From positions 9,095 through 73,094 of the forward strand of contig DDWL01000008.1 in assembly GCA_002345675.1 (NCBI GenBank): DNA of 64,000 nucleotides, in the 5' to 3' direction. Origin of the DNA: Bacteroidales bacterium UBA2287. Lineage in GTDB: Bacteria; Bacteroidota; Bacteroidia; Bacteroidales; Tenuifilaceae. A program made the translations under genes and the position numbers. Shown here one piece after another: positions 52,146 to 61,152 of the stretch (position 1 is the stretch's first letter; every line of letters starts with the position of its first letter). The notes below the pieces were generated by a model, which saw only the letters and a program-made list of their open reading frames with translations, ran no database searches and was not told the DNA's origin.

Positions 52146-54578
52146 ATGACATTTAGCATTAACAACGAGTATTTTTATCTCAACAACAAAAAGGTGTTTC
52201 TCAATTCGGGCGAGATTCACTACTTCAGAATTAAGCGTGAACTGTGGGGAAAACACTTGCAAGCGGCAAAGGATGCTGGCTTAACCACCGTTAGTACTTA
52301 TGTGCCTTGGGCTTGGCACGAGTCGACGGAGGGTGTTTTCGATTTCGATGGCAATTCCTGCTTGGAGCGCGACCTAAATGGTTGGCTAAATCAGTGCCAA
52401 GCCTACGGTTTAACGTGTATTTTAAAGCCTGGGCCATTTATTCTGGCCGAGTTTCGTGGGGCGGGTTTGCCCGATTGGTTTATGAGTAAATACGGTTCGG
52501 AGGTTAAGATGCGAAACAGCAAAGGTGAAATATTTCCAAGCGATGGTGTTAGCTTGTTTAACTCAAAATACCTCGAAAAGGTAGCTATATGGTACGATAA
52601 TGTTATGCCCATTATTGCCAAGAACGAAATATCGGCAGGTGGTCCAGTAATTTTAATGCAGATTTGTAACGAAATAGGCGTGTTTTCTTGGTTAGCCCAT
52701 CAAGCCGACTACTGCGAAGCAGTTAAAAGTCGATTCATTTCTTACCTGTCGAAAAAATTTAAAAGTATTACAGAAGTTAACGAACTTTGGGGAACAGATT
52801 ATACGCAATTTAATCAAGTTGAACTGCCTCCCGATGGGAAAATTCCATACGCTTCAACAGGCGATCGTGGTCGCGACTACGAATGGCACCGTTTTTGGCG
52901 AACCTACTATGGCGACTATTTGAAAATGTTAGCCAAAATGGCTCGCGAGAGGGGAGTAACGGTACCCTTTTACCATAACCTTCCGGGTTGGATTTATGGG
53001 AGCGGGTATGAGTTTCCCGTAAACATTACAATGTATGAGGAATTGTACGAGAACAGGAGCGAGATAATTTTTGGAATCGACCATATTCCTGAGTTTCAGT
53101 CGTACCGAAATATGCACGACGACCGCATTATTAACGACATAACTTATGCGATGCAGGGGCGAAAACCTCTTTTCGCTGCCGAGTTCCAATGCGGCTCCCG
53201 CGAGTATCATGTGGTTCCCAACCCAACAGAAATGGAGCTTTTTTACAAAGCAAGCATTGCCAATGGCCTTACTGGTTGGAACTACTATATGTTTTCGCAG
53301 GGTCGAAACCCACGACATTTGGGCTACTCTGGCGATACTTTCTACTGGTTTAATCCGCTAACTCCCGAAGGTGAGCAAACCAACGCTTTCCCATTGGTTA
53401 AAAGGATGAGTCGGATTATTCAAATATCCGAAAATATCATACTAAATTCAAAACGCAAAGCCGAGGTTTGTGTTCTTTTTTACCCTCCGTACTACTCAAC
53501 TGAGCTGGAGCGACCCGAAACGGGTGCTTGCGAACTTGAGTTTAATGCTTCATCTATACGAAAACCAGCATACTTCGATGGTCTGCTAAAGGTTTTGCAG
53601 GTTTTAAATATCGACTTCGATATAATCGACCTAACTAAAGCCACTGTTGATCCCTTGAAATGCTACAAGCAGGTTTGGGCTTTTACCACCGACGAAATGA
53701 ATGCCCGCGACCAGCAGGTTGTGGTCGACTATGCAAATGCTGGCGGGAATGTTGTCTTGTTCCCATATCTGCCCAATCGCGAAATGTCGCAGAAACCTTG
53801 TGCCATCCTTCGCAATGCCCTGAAGGTTGTACCAACTGGAAAGGATACTGTCGATTCGCCATTGGTTGATATTTACAACCTTAAGGATATTAAATGCGCT
53901 AATCCCCAAATCACTTACTCCGAGCAATCTCTTTCTGGTGCCGAGGTAATTGCACGAACAATATTGGGAAACGCCTGCGGTTTTGTAAAAAACCTCGGAA
54001 AGGGTTCTATAATTCACATCGGAACATGGATTGGCTTCGACACTGAAGGGCATAAGCCGGTGTACGAAACAATTCTGAGCAAGTCGGGTGCAAAGCTAAG
54101 GCAGGCAACAACCAGCAACGAGTTTATTTCTGTAAGGCAACGATTTACCGATAATGGCTCAGCAATTCTTTTTGTAGGAAACTACTACAACGAAGGGCAT
54201 ACGGGTAAAATAGCCTATACGCACCCTCAAAATGGCGAAGCCATAACAATTCCATATTTAAACTACGAAATCCTATGGCCTGCCCTTTATTCAGTACTTA
54301 CACCTATTTGTCTCGAAGTGCATGAGGGAATTAAAATTCTGCATTCTACCTCCGATATTCTTGGAGTTGAATCGAACGAGGGTCAACTTAATATTACCTT
54401 GTTTGGTAATCGCGATTTGGCAGGGGAGATAGTCTTTGAAGGCTCGAATGTGGGCTTAATAAAATCGGCTAAAATCGACGGTTCGCCAGTCAAAATAAAC
54501 TTTAACCATAGCCGAATTGTTATATTGTATAGCCACAATCACCAAAAGGAAATTTGTCTAACTGTAAATTTTAGCTAG
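52146..54578 (+). CDS. GH35-type cytoplasmic enzyme (candidate beta-1,2-glucosyltransferase or glucosidase)
   Basis: An 810-residue protein without a signal peptide. The N-terminal TIM barrel is GH35-like (LNSGEIHYFRIKRELWGKHL, DAGLTTVSTYVPWAWHES, CILKPGPFILAEFRGAGLPDW). The acid/base is in VILMQICNEIGVF (Glu176) and the nucleophile in PLFAAEFQCGS (Glu346). GH35 is best known for beta-galactosidase. However, a GH35-homologous beta-1,2-glucosyltransferase has been described from Ignavibacterium, encoded beside a sophoro-oligosaccharide phosphorylase. Here the gene abuts a GH94 gene with no gap (TAG then ATG), so a beta-1,2-glucan role is preferred over galactosidase. Confidence 0.82.
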   Translation: MTFSINNEYFYLNNKKVFLNSGEIHYFRIKRELWGKHLQAAKDAGLTTVSTYVPWAWHESTEGVFDFDGNSCLERDLNGWLNQCQAYGLTCILKPGPFILAEFRGAGLPDWFMSKYGSEVKMRNSKGEIFPSDGVSLFNSKYLEKVAIWYDNVMPIIAKNEISAGGPVILMQICNEIGVFSWLAHQADYCEAVKSRFISYLSKKFKSITEVNELWGTDYTQFNQVELPPDGKIPYASTGDRGRDYEWHRFWRTYYGDYLKMLAKMARERGVTVPFYHNLPGWIYGSGYEFPVNITMYEELYENRSEIIFGIDHIPEFQSYRNMHDDRIINDITYAMQGRKPLFAAEFQCGSREYHVVPNPTEMELFYKASIANGLTGWNYYMFSQGRNPRHLGYSGDTFYWFNPLTPEGEQTNAFPLVKRMSRIIQISENIILNSKRKAEVCVLFYPPYYSTELERPETGACELEFNASSIRKPAYFDGLLKVLQVLNIDFDIIDLTKATVDPLKCYKQVWAFTTDEMNARDQQVVVDYANAGGNVVLFPYLPNREMSQKPCAILRNALKVVPTGKDTVDSPLVDIYNLKDIKCANPQITYSEQSLSGAEVIARTILGNACGFVKNLGKGSIIHIGTWIGFDTEGHKPVYETILSKSGAKLRQATTSNEFISVRQRFTDNGSAILFVGNYYNEGHTGKIAYTHPQNGEAITIPYLNYEILWPALYSVLTPICLEVHEGIKILHSTSDILGVESNEGQLNITLFGNRDLAGEIVFEGSNVGLIKSAKIDGSPVKINFNHSRIVILYSHNHQKEICLTVNFS

Positions 54579-57500
54579 ATGACAATTCAAAACGCTCTCG
54601 GACTTTCGGTTGATTTCCTGAGCAATGGTTTAGTAAAAAGTATCGAGGTCGACCCAATCAGAATAAGTCTTAATGCAACCACCTATTTTTCAGGATTGGG
54701 AGCAAATATTTATATTCGAAAAAGAGCAAAACCATACGAATTTATTCCCTTAACTGGCTCTAAAAGCAATAGCCTTTTTTACGTTGAAGAAAATGTATTT
54801 ATGTCAAAAGGTAGTTGGGCGGGGATTAATTATTTGTGCTCTTTGCAGCTGTCGAAAAAGAGTTTGAGCTGGCAATGGAGCATTGAAATTACGAATACAA
54901 CCAACGAAGACTTTGACCTCGACATAATATGCGTTCACGATGTTGGGTTAAAAACAATAAGTGACGGGTTAATCAACGAATACTACCTGAGCCAGTATTT
55001 AGAGCGGCTAATTCTTAACGACGAGAACTTTGGCTCTGTAATTTGCTGTCGGCAAAATCTTAAGGAATCCGATGGCTTTCCTTGGTTAATGATGGCCTGT
55101 AAAAACGGAGCACTGTCGGCAAGCGTTGATGGGATGCAGTTTTATGGTCCAACTTTTCGGGAAACAGGAATTCCCGAAGCTTTACTTGCCGAAAGGCTTG
55201 GTGGGGAATACGCAGGGGAATCGTCGGTACTTGCGCTACAGCAAAACCCCTTCAAACTGGCTTCTGGCGAGGTTCACCAAAGCGTTTTTGTGGCAACCTA
55301 TTTGCCAAATCATCCTTTGGCTACTTCAAATGAAGACTTAAAGTTGTTGCCCAATCTTTTTAACGAGTTTGGCGACCAAATGCCAACGACTGGTAACGAA
55401 AAGTGGGCTTCACCCATCAAAAATCTTTTTAATACTTCACCATTTTTACCTGTCGACGACTTAGCCAAAGAGGAACTAATTCAGTTTTTTGGTAAAGAAA
55501 TTCGTCATGCAGAAAAGGTTAGTGAAAAGCTGCTTTCGTTTTTTAGCAAGGAGAATAATCATGTGGTTTTGCGAGAAAAAGAGGTTATGGTCGACCGCCC
55601 TCATGGAAATATTATGCAGGCCGAAGCAGGGCTTGTGCCCAACGAAAACATTGTGTCCACCAATGCTTTTGCCTATGGGGTTTTCAATTCGCACCTAACG
55701 CAGGGCAACACCAATTTTAACTCGTTACTGTCTGTTTGCTCAAGCCAGTTTGGTACCTCACTCGAAGCTGGGCAACGAATTTTTGTGAAGGTTGATGGGC
55801 AGTTTCACTTGCTTGGTGTTCCTTCTGCTTTTGAAATGGGCTTAAACCATTGTAGATGGATTTACAAAATGGGCAATCATTGCTTTCGGGTTCGAACGTG
55901 GACCTCGAAAACTGCTCCACAGGTAAATGTCGACTTTAAGGTGCTAAGCGGCGAAGATGTTGATTTGTTTATTACCCATAACCTCGATCAGGTCAATGGT
56001 TGGAATGTTATTACCGGCAAATCGACCGGCGAATTTATAGCCATACCAAAAGCCGACAGCAAAATAAAAACCCATTTTCCGAATTCTCAGTACCGAATTG
56101 TTGTACAAAGTATTCACACTAAATACAGAGCTTTTAGCGACGATGTGCTTTACCTTAGTAGGAAAAGCACATCGAACTCGTTATTTGTTATTGGGGTTAA
56201 TAAAACCTCAGCTTTTTGTTTGAGTTATATTGGCGAAGTGTGTGCTGCTGCAAAAGCAGTTAAAATTGAAAGTGCTGATGAACAATGGCTTTCCGATTGT
56301 AGCGATGCTCTCACAGCTTGGCATAACCTAAGTTTAAATCTTTCCCTAAAAGGCAACAATAAAGACATTACTGCCATAGGTGAAATTCTGCCTTGGTTTG
56401 GCAATAATGCGCTTACCCATTTCTTAACCCCATATGGTTTAGAGCAATTCAGTGGGGCAGCCTGGGGTACACGCGATATTTCGCAGGGTCCAATTGACAT
56501 GCTTTTGAATTTGCAAAAGTACGATGAAGCCAAACAAGTGCTGCGTATTATATTCTCTAACCAGCATTCCAATGGTGGGTGGCCACAGTGGTGGATGTTC
56601 GACAGTTATTCGCATATTCGTGCCGACGATGCCCACGGCGATGTAGTTTACTGGTGTATAATTGCCCTAAGCAACTATATTAAAGTAACTGGCGACCTGA
56701 AAATTCTCGATGAAATTCTACCCTATCATAAAGAAGACGACAAAGACAAAGTCGAAAAAACGCCTCTTAGCGAACATGTCGATAGGGTTATTAAAATGAT
56801 TATCGATTCGTTTATTCCTGGCACTGCTCTAGTTCCCTTTGGAGGTGGCGATTGGAACGACTCCCTTCAACCGGTTAGCGAGGAACTGGCTCAACGCATG
56901 ATTTCGAGTTGGACGGTTGAAATGAACTTCCAAGCGTTTACTCAGTACCAAAAGGTATGCGAACTTATTGGCAATGTGGAGAAAGCAAACTTACTGAAAG
57001 AGGTTTGCGAAAACATAAAAAATGACTTCAACAAATATCTAATAAAAGACGGCATTGTGGCTGGCTATGGTTTGGTCGAGAAGGATGGTAGCATCAGCGT
57101 AATGCTTCATCCTGCCGATACAAAAACTGGTATACACTTTAGCCTTTTACCAATGGAACGGGGTATTGTTAGTGAAATATTTTCAAACGAACAGGCAGTG
57201 CATCATCAGCAACTTATTGAGAAACACTTAAAAGGTCCCGATGGCGTTCGCTTAATGGATTGTCCCCTTAGGTATAATGGGGGAATTCAAACAATTTTTC
57301 AGCGAGCCGAAAGCGCCACGTTTTTTGGTCGCGAAATAGGATTAATGTATATACACGAGCACATTCGCTATGCCGAGTCGCTGGCAATTACAGGTAGGGC
57401 GTACGATTTTTTAAAAGCGCTTCGACAGGCTATTCCTGTTGCGTACAATGAGGTTGTTGCCTGTGGCGACATTCGTCAGGCTAATTGCTACTACAGCAGT

Positions 57501-57923
57501 TCCGATGTGGTATTTAAAAATCGCTACGATGCCGATGAGAATTATACCGAAGTGATAAATGGTAATAAAATTGTCCGTGGTGGTTGGCGAATTTACTCTA
57601 GCGGCCCAGGTATTTATATTGGCCTAATTATTTCGAGGTTACTTGGTTTGCGTGTGGAATATGGCAACATTATTATCGACCCAGTAATGCCTCATTCTCT
57701 AAGTGGGTTTTCGGCACACCTAAATTTCATGGGACTTTCGGTAAAGTTTGTGTACATAATTAAAGATAAAACCTTTAGTCCTAATACAATAATCATAAAT
57801 GGCAAAGCTATTAAGTATTCTTTCGAGGATAATAAGTATCGTAAAGGTGGAGCAGTAATACCTAAAAAAGAATTCTTAGTCCTCTGCGACCAAAAGGAAA
57901 ATGTTGTGGAAGTTCAACTTTAG
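54579..57923 (+). CDS. GH94 phosphorylase, predicted 1,2-beta-oligoglucan phosphorylase
   Basis: An 1114-residue cytoplasmic protein with the GH94 layout: N-terminal beta-sandwiches, an alpha/alpha barrel from about residue 570, and a C-terminal beta domain. Signatures: GAAWGTRDISQGP, GGWPQWWMFDSY, ADDAHGDVVYW, FGGGDWNDSL (Asp758 and Asp761, the region holding the general acid), and RGGWRIYSSGPGIYIGLI. About 1,100 residues is typical of 1,2-beta-oligoglucan phosphorylases; cellobiose and chitobiose phosphorylases are near 800. The reaction would be sophoro-oligosaccharide plus phosphate to glucose 1-phosphate plus a shortened chain. It is translationally adjacent to the GH35 gene. Confidence 0.88.
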   Translation: MTIQNALGLSVDFLSNGLVKSIEVDPIRISLNATTYFSGLGANIYIRKRAKPYEFIPLTGSKSNSLFYVEENVFMSKGSWAGINYLCSLQLSKKSLSWQWSIEITNTTNEDFDLDIICVHDVGLKTISDGLINEYYLSQYLERLILNDENFGSVICCRQNLKESDGFPWLMMACKNGALSASVDGMQFYGPTFRETGIPEALLAERLGGEYAGESSVLALQQNPFKLASGEVHQSVFVATYLPNHPLATSNEDLKLLPNLFNEFGDQMPTTGNEKWASPIKNLFNTSPFLPVDDLAKEELIQFFGKEIRHAEKVSEKLLSFFSKENNHVVLREKEVMVDRPHGNIMQAEAGLVPNENIVSTNAFAYGVFNSHLTQGNTNFNSLLSVCSSQFGTSLEAGQRIFVKVDGQFHLLGVPSAFEMGLNHCRWIYKMGNHCFRVRTWTSKTAPQVNVDFKVLSGEDVDLFITHNLDQVNGWNVITGKSTGEFIAIPKADSKIKTHFPNSQYRIVVQSIHTKYRAFSDDVLYLSRKSTSNSLFVIGVNKTSAFCLSYIGEVCAAAKAVKIESADEQWLSDCSDALTAWHNLSLNLSLKGNNKDITAIGEILPWFGNNALTHFLTPYGLEQFSGAAWGTRDISQGPIDMLLNLQKYDEAKQVLRIIFSNQHSNGGWPQWWMFDSYSHIRADDAHGDVVYWCIIALSNYIKVTGDLKILDEILPYHKEDDKDKVEKTPLSEHVDRVIKMIIDSFIPGTALVPFGGGDWNDSLQPVSEELAQRMISSWTVEMNFQAFTQYQKVCELIGNVEKANLLKEVCENIKNDFNKYLIKDGIVAGYGLVEKDGSISVMLHPADTKTGIHFSLLPMERGIVSEIFSNEQAVHHQQLIEKHLKGPDGVRLMDCPLRYNGGIQTIFQRAESATFFGREIGLMYIHEHIRYAESLAITGRAYDFLKALRQAIPVAYNEVVACGDIRQANCYYSSSDVVFKNRYDADENYTEVINGNKIVRGGWRIYSSGPGIYIGLIISRLLGLRVEYGNIIIDPVMPHSLSGFSAHLNFMGLSVKFVYIIKDKTFSPNTIIINGKAIKYSFEDNKYRKGGAVIPKKEFLVLCDQKENVVEVQL

Positions 57924-57939
57924 GGTAATTTTAAAATAG

Positions 57940-57996
57940 TTGTAACTATTCAGCAGTAATAAAAAAATCTCACGCAAAGGCGCTAATACTCTTAGT
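57940..57996. repeat. dispersed repeat fragment shared with 8882-8930
   Basis: TTGTAACTATTCAGCA (57940-57955), then TCACGCAAAG (57970-57979), in the same order and spacing as at 8882-8920. Confidence 0.7.
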
Positions 57997-58383
57997 TATC
58001 CATAGCCGTCAGGTTAAGGATAGGATATTGCTAAACTTCAGCACAAAACTCCTATTTGTTTGAGCATAGAGAAAGTAAGGGACGCCAAAAAAATCAAAGC
58101 GAAATGGACTAGAAGTACCAATAAACTTGCCATGAGCGATGTGCGGGAGGCTGGCAAAACGGCGAGCCAGCAGTGGCGTGAATGGGCTATTGCGTAGTTT
58201 TTCAGCAAGGGGGCTTTGCCTACCTTGCTTGAAAAACAAGCAATAGGCCAGAGCGGGTAGAAGCTTCGTTTTGCCTTGATTCTTTGTTTCCTTTCTCATC
58301 AAGGAGAAAGGGAAAAGGAAATTATGAACTCTGAAGTTCCTGTAATCGTTGGGTAAATACGCTTAACTTGACGGCGATGGATA
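57997..58383. repeat. 387-bp element with 22-bp terminal inverted repeats
   Basis: The left end (57997-58018, TATCCATAGCCGTCAGGT then TAAG) and the inverted right end (58362-58383) match at 20 of 22 positions. Inside, 58180-58255 forms a long imperfect hairpin: GGGCTATTGC and GTTTTTCA on the left against GAAAAAC and GCAATAGGCC on the right. An open frame at 58009-58302 lies inside the element and is probably not a gene. The ends are related to those of the element at 51612-51960. Confidence 0.8.
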
Positions 58384-58472
58384 GTTATCGGGATTTGCGA
58401 GAACCCCTTAGGGCTCAACGGAGTTAAAAAATCGAGAAACGGTAAATTTTTTTTCACATCAATTAATAGGCT

Positions 58473-59141
58473 ATGAAACTACGAATTTCAACCCTTTTCT
58501 TTATCCTATTTCTTATTAAGTTAAATGGGGTTGCCCAAAATGAGGTAGCCCCATTTTACGATGCCATTTTACAGTTTAAGCAGATTGACAAAACTAACCC
58601 TCCTCCTAAAAACGCCATACTATTCGTTGGGAGTTCGTCGTTCACAATGTGGCACGATATACAAGATTACTTTCCAAATTTTGTTATAATTAACAGGGGC
58701 TTTGGAGGCTCAACACTTGCCGACCAGATTCGTTTTGTCGATGATGTTGTTTTTCCTTACGCTCCAAAACAAATTGTTATATACTGTGGTGAGAACGATT
58801 TTGCGAATAGCGACACTATTACATCGCAAATGGTTATTCAACGGTTTAGTACACTTTTTAATCTTATTAGAACTGACCTGCCAGAAGTTACTATCTCATA
58901 TGTTTCAATGAAACCGAGCCCAAGTCGTTGGCATTTGAAAGATAAGTTTATTGAGGCAAACCAAGGTATTCAACGTATTGTTGAATCAAATCCCAATGCA
59001 AGTTATATTAATATTTGGGATGGTATGTTAGGATTCGACGCTACGCCCAATAAAGACCTATTTCTCGACGATATGCTTCATATGAATGCGAAAGGGTACG
59101 CTTTATGGCAAAAAGCCATAACTCCTCATTTGTCCAAGTAG
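58473..59141 (+). CDS. secreted SGNH/GDSL-type hydrolase (candidate glucan esterase)
   Basis: A 222-residue exported protein (signal ending LNGVAQN). All four SGNH blocks are visible: FVGSSSFTMW with the catalytic Ser about 55, NRGFGGST with Gly about 79, YCGENDF with Asn108, and LDDMLHMN with Asp200 and His203. These enzymes remove acyl groups from lipids or sugars. Its place at the end of the beta-1,2-glucan gene cluster suggests removal of succinyl or other substituents from periplasmic or cyclic glucans. Against this, a 550-base repeat-rich gap separates it from the GH94 gene, so co-regulation is unproven. Confidence 0.83.
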   Translation: MKLRISTLFFILFLIKLNGVAQNEVAPFYDAILQFKQIDKTNPPPKNAILFVGSSSFTMWHDIQDYFPNFVIINRGFGGSTLADQIRFVDDVVFPYAPKQIVIYCGENDFANSDTITSQMVIQRFSTLFNLIRTDLPEVTISYVSMKPSPSRWHLKDKFIEANQGIQRIVESNPNASYINIWDGMLGFDATPNKDLFLDDMLHMNAKGYALWQKAITPHLSK

Positions 59142-59329
59142 AGCAAACATCTAACCACAAACCCCGATAACTATCGGGGCACTAAGATTTTACACAAAGT
59201 TCACAAAGCGATGTATATGTGAACTTTAACTTTGTGGCTCTTTGTTTTTTCTTTGTGGTCCCCGCCTGAACGACACAGTCGGGCAGGTTTGTGGTTAATT
59301 TTTCTTTTGAGACAGCCTCTTTATTTTCT
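59142..59329. other. intergenic repeat DNA with a palindrome copy
   Basis: Between convergent genes. It contains CCCCGATAACTATCGGGG at 59162-59179, several CTTTGTGG-type repeats, and a CCGCCTG/CGGGCAGG hairpin near 59262-59287. Confidence 0.65.
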
Positions 59330-60232
59330 TTAGTACTTCGAAGTTCCCCCCGAAGCCGAGAAGTAAACAGTTTTTTCGCCCCTGATGTCCGAAAGCAGGT
59401 TGTCGGCCAAGCGGCTTGCTCCAAAGCGAAGCCACTGCGAGTAAAGCCAGTTTTTTCCAAGTATTTTTTCAACAATTAGGTAGTAAAGCGCTGCATCTTC
59501 CGATACGTTCATGCCTCCTGCTGGCTTTATGCCAACCATACGTCCTGTAGCTTCGTGAAAATCCTTAATAGCAACGCACATGGTGTAAACGGCCTCTGGT
59601 GTAGCTGCTGGCTCAAGTTTGCCTGTCGATGTTTTAATGAAATCGGCACCAGCTTCCATGGCTAAAAGTGATGCTAAACGTACCTGCGATAGGGTAGGAA
59701 TGGCTCCTGTTTCGAGAATTACCTTTAGGCGAGCATCGCCACAAATTTCTTTAATTTGCTGAATTTCGCTAAAAACGGTGAATAGGTCGCCTTCGAGGAA
59801 TCGACCAAGCGAAATTACAATGTCAATTTCGTCGGCACCATTTTCGATGCACATTTCGCATTCCGAAAGTTTAACTTCCAAAAATGTTTGCGATGATGGA
59901 AACCCAGCAGCCACCGAGGCAATTTTTACGCCGCTGGCGGTTAAACTTTCGCGAACCGACGAAATCAGCGTTGGGTAAACGCAAATTGCCGCTACGTTTG
60001 GTATTCCGGGGTATGCTTCGGCAAAGCCGTTAACGTTAGCCGCAAACATTTCGGCTCTCTCCATCCCGTCGGTGGTGTTTAGGGTTGTTAAGTCGATTAG
60101 GCTAAGGCAGGTTTTTTTAAAATCCAAATCGGCAACACGTTTCGAAACGTTTCCCTTTAATTCTTCAATTACAGCCTTTACGGCCTTTTCGTCAACTTCA
60201 ATGTTGAACTTATCTTCAATGTTAATTTCCAT
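59330..60232 (-). CDS. deoC: deoxyribose-phosphate aldolase
   Basis: DeoC splits 2-deoxyribose 5-phosphate to acetaldehyde and glyceraldehyde 3-phosphate in deoxynucleoside breakdown. The 300-residue protein is of the longer DeoC type. Catalytic motifs are clear: VAAICVYPTLI, VASVAAGFP-like KIASVAAGFPSSQT, GADEIDIVISLGRFLEGD, LKVILETGAI, ADFIKTSTGKL with the Schiff-base Lys200, and GIKPAGGM. It has its own promoter, so it is separate from the mazG-dtd pair upstream. Confidence 0.95.
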   Translation of the reverse strand: MEINIEDKFNIEVDEKAVKAVIEELKGNVSKRVADLDFKKTCLSLIDLTTLNTTDGMERAEMFAANVNGFAEAYPGIPNVAAICVYPTLISSVRESLTASGVKIASVAAGFPSSQTFLEVKLSECEMCIENGADEIDIVISLGRFLEGDLFTVFSEIQQIKEICGDARLKVILETGAIPTLSQVRLASLLAMEAGADFIKTSTGKLEPAATPEAVYTMCVAIKDFHEATGRMVGIKPAGGMNVSEDAALYYLIVEKILGKNWLYSQWLRFGASRLADNLLSDIRGEKTVYFSASGGTSKY

Positions 60233-60251
60233 AACTGTGCGGTTTATTTGT

Positions 60252-60282
60252 CAAAAATAGGTAAATATCTTGGGTTATTCAA
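60252..60282 (-). promoter_or_regulatory. deoC promoter
   Basis: On the minus strand, TTG at 60282-60280, 20 bases, then TATTTTTG at 60259-60252. It fits the Bacteroidota -33/-7 pattern and leaves a leader of about 14 bases. Confidence 0.6.
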
Positions 60283-60619
60283 TATTTCGTAGTTTCGGGT
60301 TATTCTTATGCCTCTCGGCATCACGCGAGTTGCGTTTTTTAAACGCTTCCTCCATGGCCTTTTCAAGGTTTACCCCTGTTTGGTTTGCCAAGCAAACCAG
60401 AACAAAAAGTACGTCGGCTATTTCCTCGGAAAGTTTTTCTGGATTTTCGCCTGCCTTAAACGACTGGTCGCCGTATTTGCGTGCCATAATGCGTGCCACC
60501 TCACCAACTTCTTCCATTAAAATGGCCGTGTTTGTTAGCTCGCTAAAATACCTAACCCCAGTTTCCTTAATCCACTCGTCAACTTGTTGCTGAAGCAGTT
60601 GCAGTCCATTCTCGTTCAT
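60275..60619 (-). CDS. MazG-type nucleotide pyrophosphohydrolase
   Basis: A 114-residue all-helical protein with the two metal motifs of the MazG/dUTPase superfamily: EEVGEVARIMARK and LSEEIADVLFVLVCLANQTG. These enzymes hydrolyse (d)NTPs to the monophosphate and clean up altered nucleotides. The start overlaps the stop of dtd by one base, so the two are co-translated; both have quality-control roles. Confidence 0.9.
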   Translation of the reverse strand: MNENGLQLLQQQVDEWIKETGVRYFSELTNTAILMEEVGEVARIMARKYGDQSFKAGENPEKLSEEIADVLFVLVCLANQTGVNLEKAMEEAFKKRNSRDAERHKNNPKLRNIE

Positions 60620-61071
60620 TACTCTCTGATTTTCGAATCGATAATTATGGTAACTGGGCCATCGTTTACTAACGAAACCATCATCATAGCTCCGAATATG
60701 CCCGTTTCAATCTTCTTTCTTGTTGCAACCTGTAGTTCTTCAATAAATTTATTGTAAAGTGGAATGGCAATGCTTGGGTTTGCAGCTTTTATGTACGATG
60801 GGCGGTTGCCCTTTTTTGTTGAGGCGTGAAGCGTGAATTGGCTTACAGCCAAAATGTTTCCGTTAACCTGTGTTACATCGAGGTTCATTACCCCGTTTTC
60901 GTCGCCGAAAATTCGAAGTCGTACTATTTTGCCAACCATCCAGTCAATATCGTCATGCGTATCGGTTTCCTCAAAACCAACCAGTACAAGCATTCCGTTG
61001 GAAATTGAGCCTGCTATTTTGTCTTCAATTTTAACCGAGGCCTCGGTTACTCGTTGTATTACAACTCGCAT
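60619..61071 (-). CDS. dtd: D-aminoacyl-tRNA deacylase
   Basis: Dtd hydrolyses D-aminoacyl-tRNAs and mischarged Gly-tRNA(Ala). The 150-residue protein is full length: MRVVIQRVTEASVKIEDKI at the start, the SQFTLHAS motif and the Gly-cisPro motif NDGPVTIIID at the end. It precedes the MazG-type gene with a one-base overlap. Confidence 0.96.
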   Translation of the reverse strand: MRVVIQRVTEASVKIEDKIAGSISNGMLVLVGFEETDTHDDIDWMVGKIVRLRIFGDENGVMNLDVTQVNGNILAVSQFTLHASTKKGNRPSYIKAANPSIAIPLYNKFIEELQVATRKKIETGIFGAMMMVSLVNDGPVTIIIDSKIRE

Positions 61072-61092
61072 ATTAGTCGAAGTATTTAAAGT

Positions 61093-61131
61093 AAAAAAAC
61101 CAATGCCTTATCGAAATGATACAGCATTGGT
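61093..61131 (-). terminator. terminator after the TPR gene
   Basis: ACCAATGC (61099-61106) pairs with GCATTGGT (61124-61131), with a T run on the minus strand (61093-61099). Confidence 0.75.
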
Positions 61132-61152
61132 CGTTTTATTTAAGTTTTTATT

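Noticed and set aside
52146..54578. Plain beta-galactosidase for galactose-containing glycans
   Set aside because: The catalytic family fits, but it is cytoplasmic and fused in order with a GH94 gene of beta-1,2-oligoglucan phosphorylase length; no other galactan enzyme is present.
58009..58302. 97-residue minus-strand frame
   Set aside because: It lies inside the element with terminal inverted repeats and crosses its long hairpin; similar pseudo-coding repeats are common in Bacteroidota intergenic DNA.
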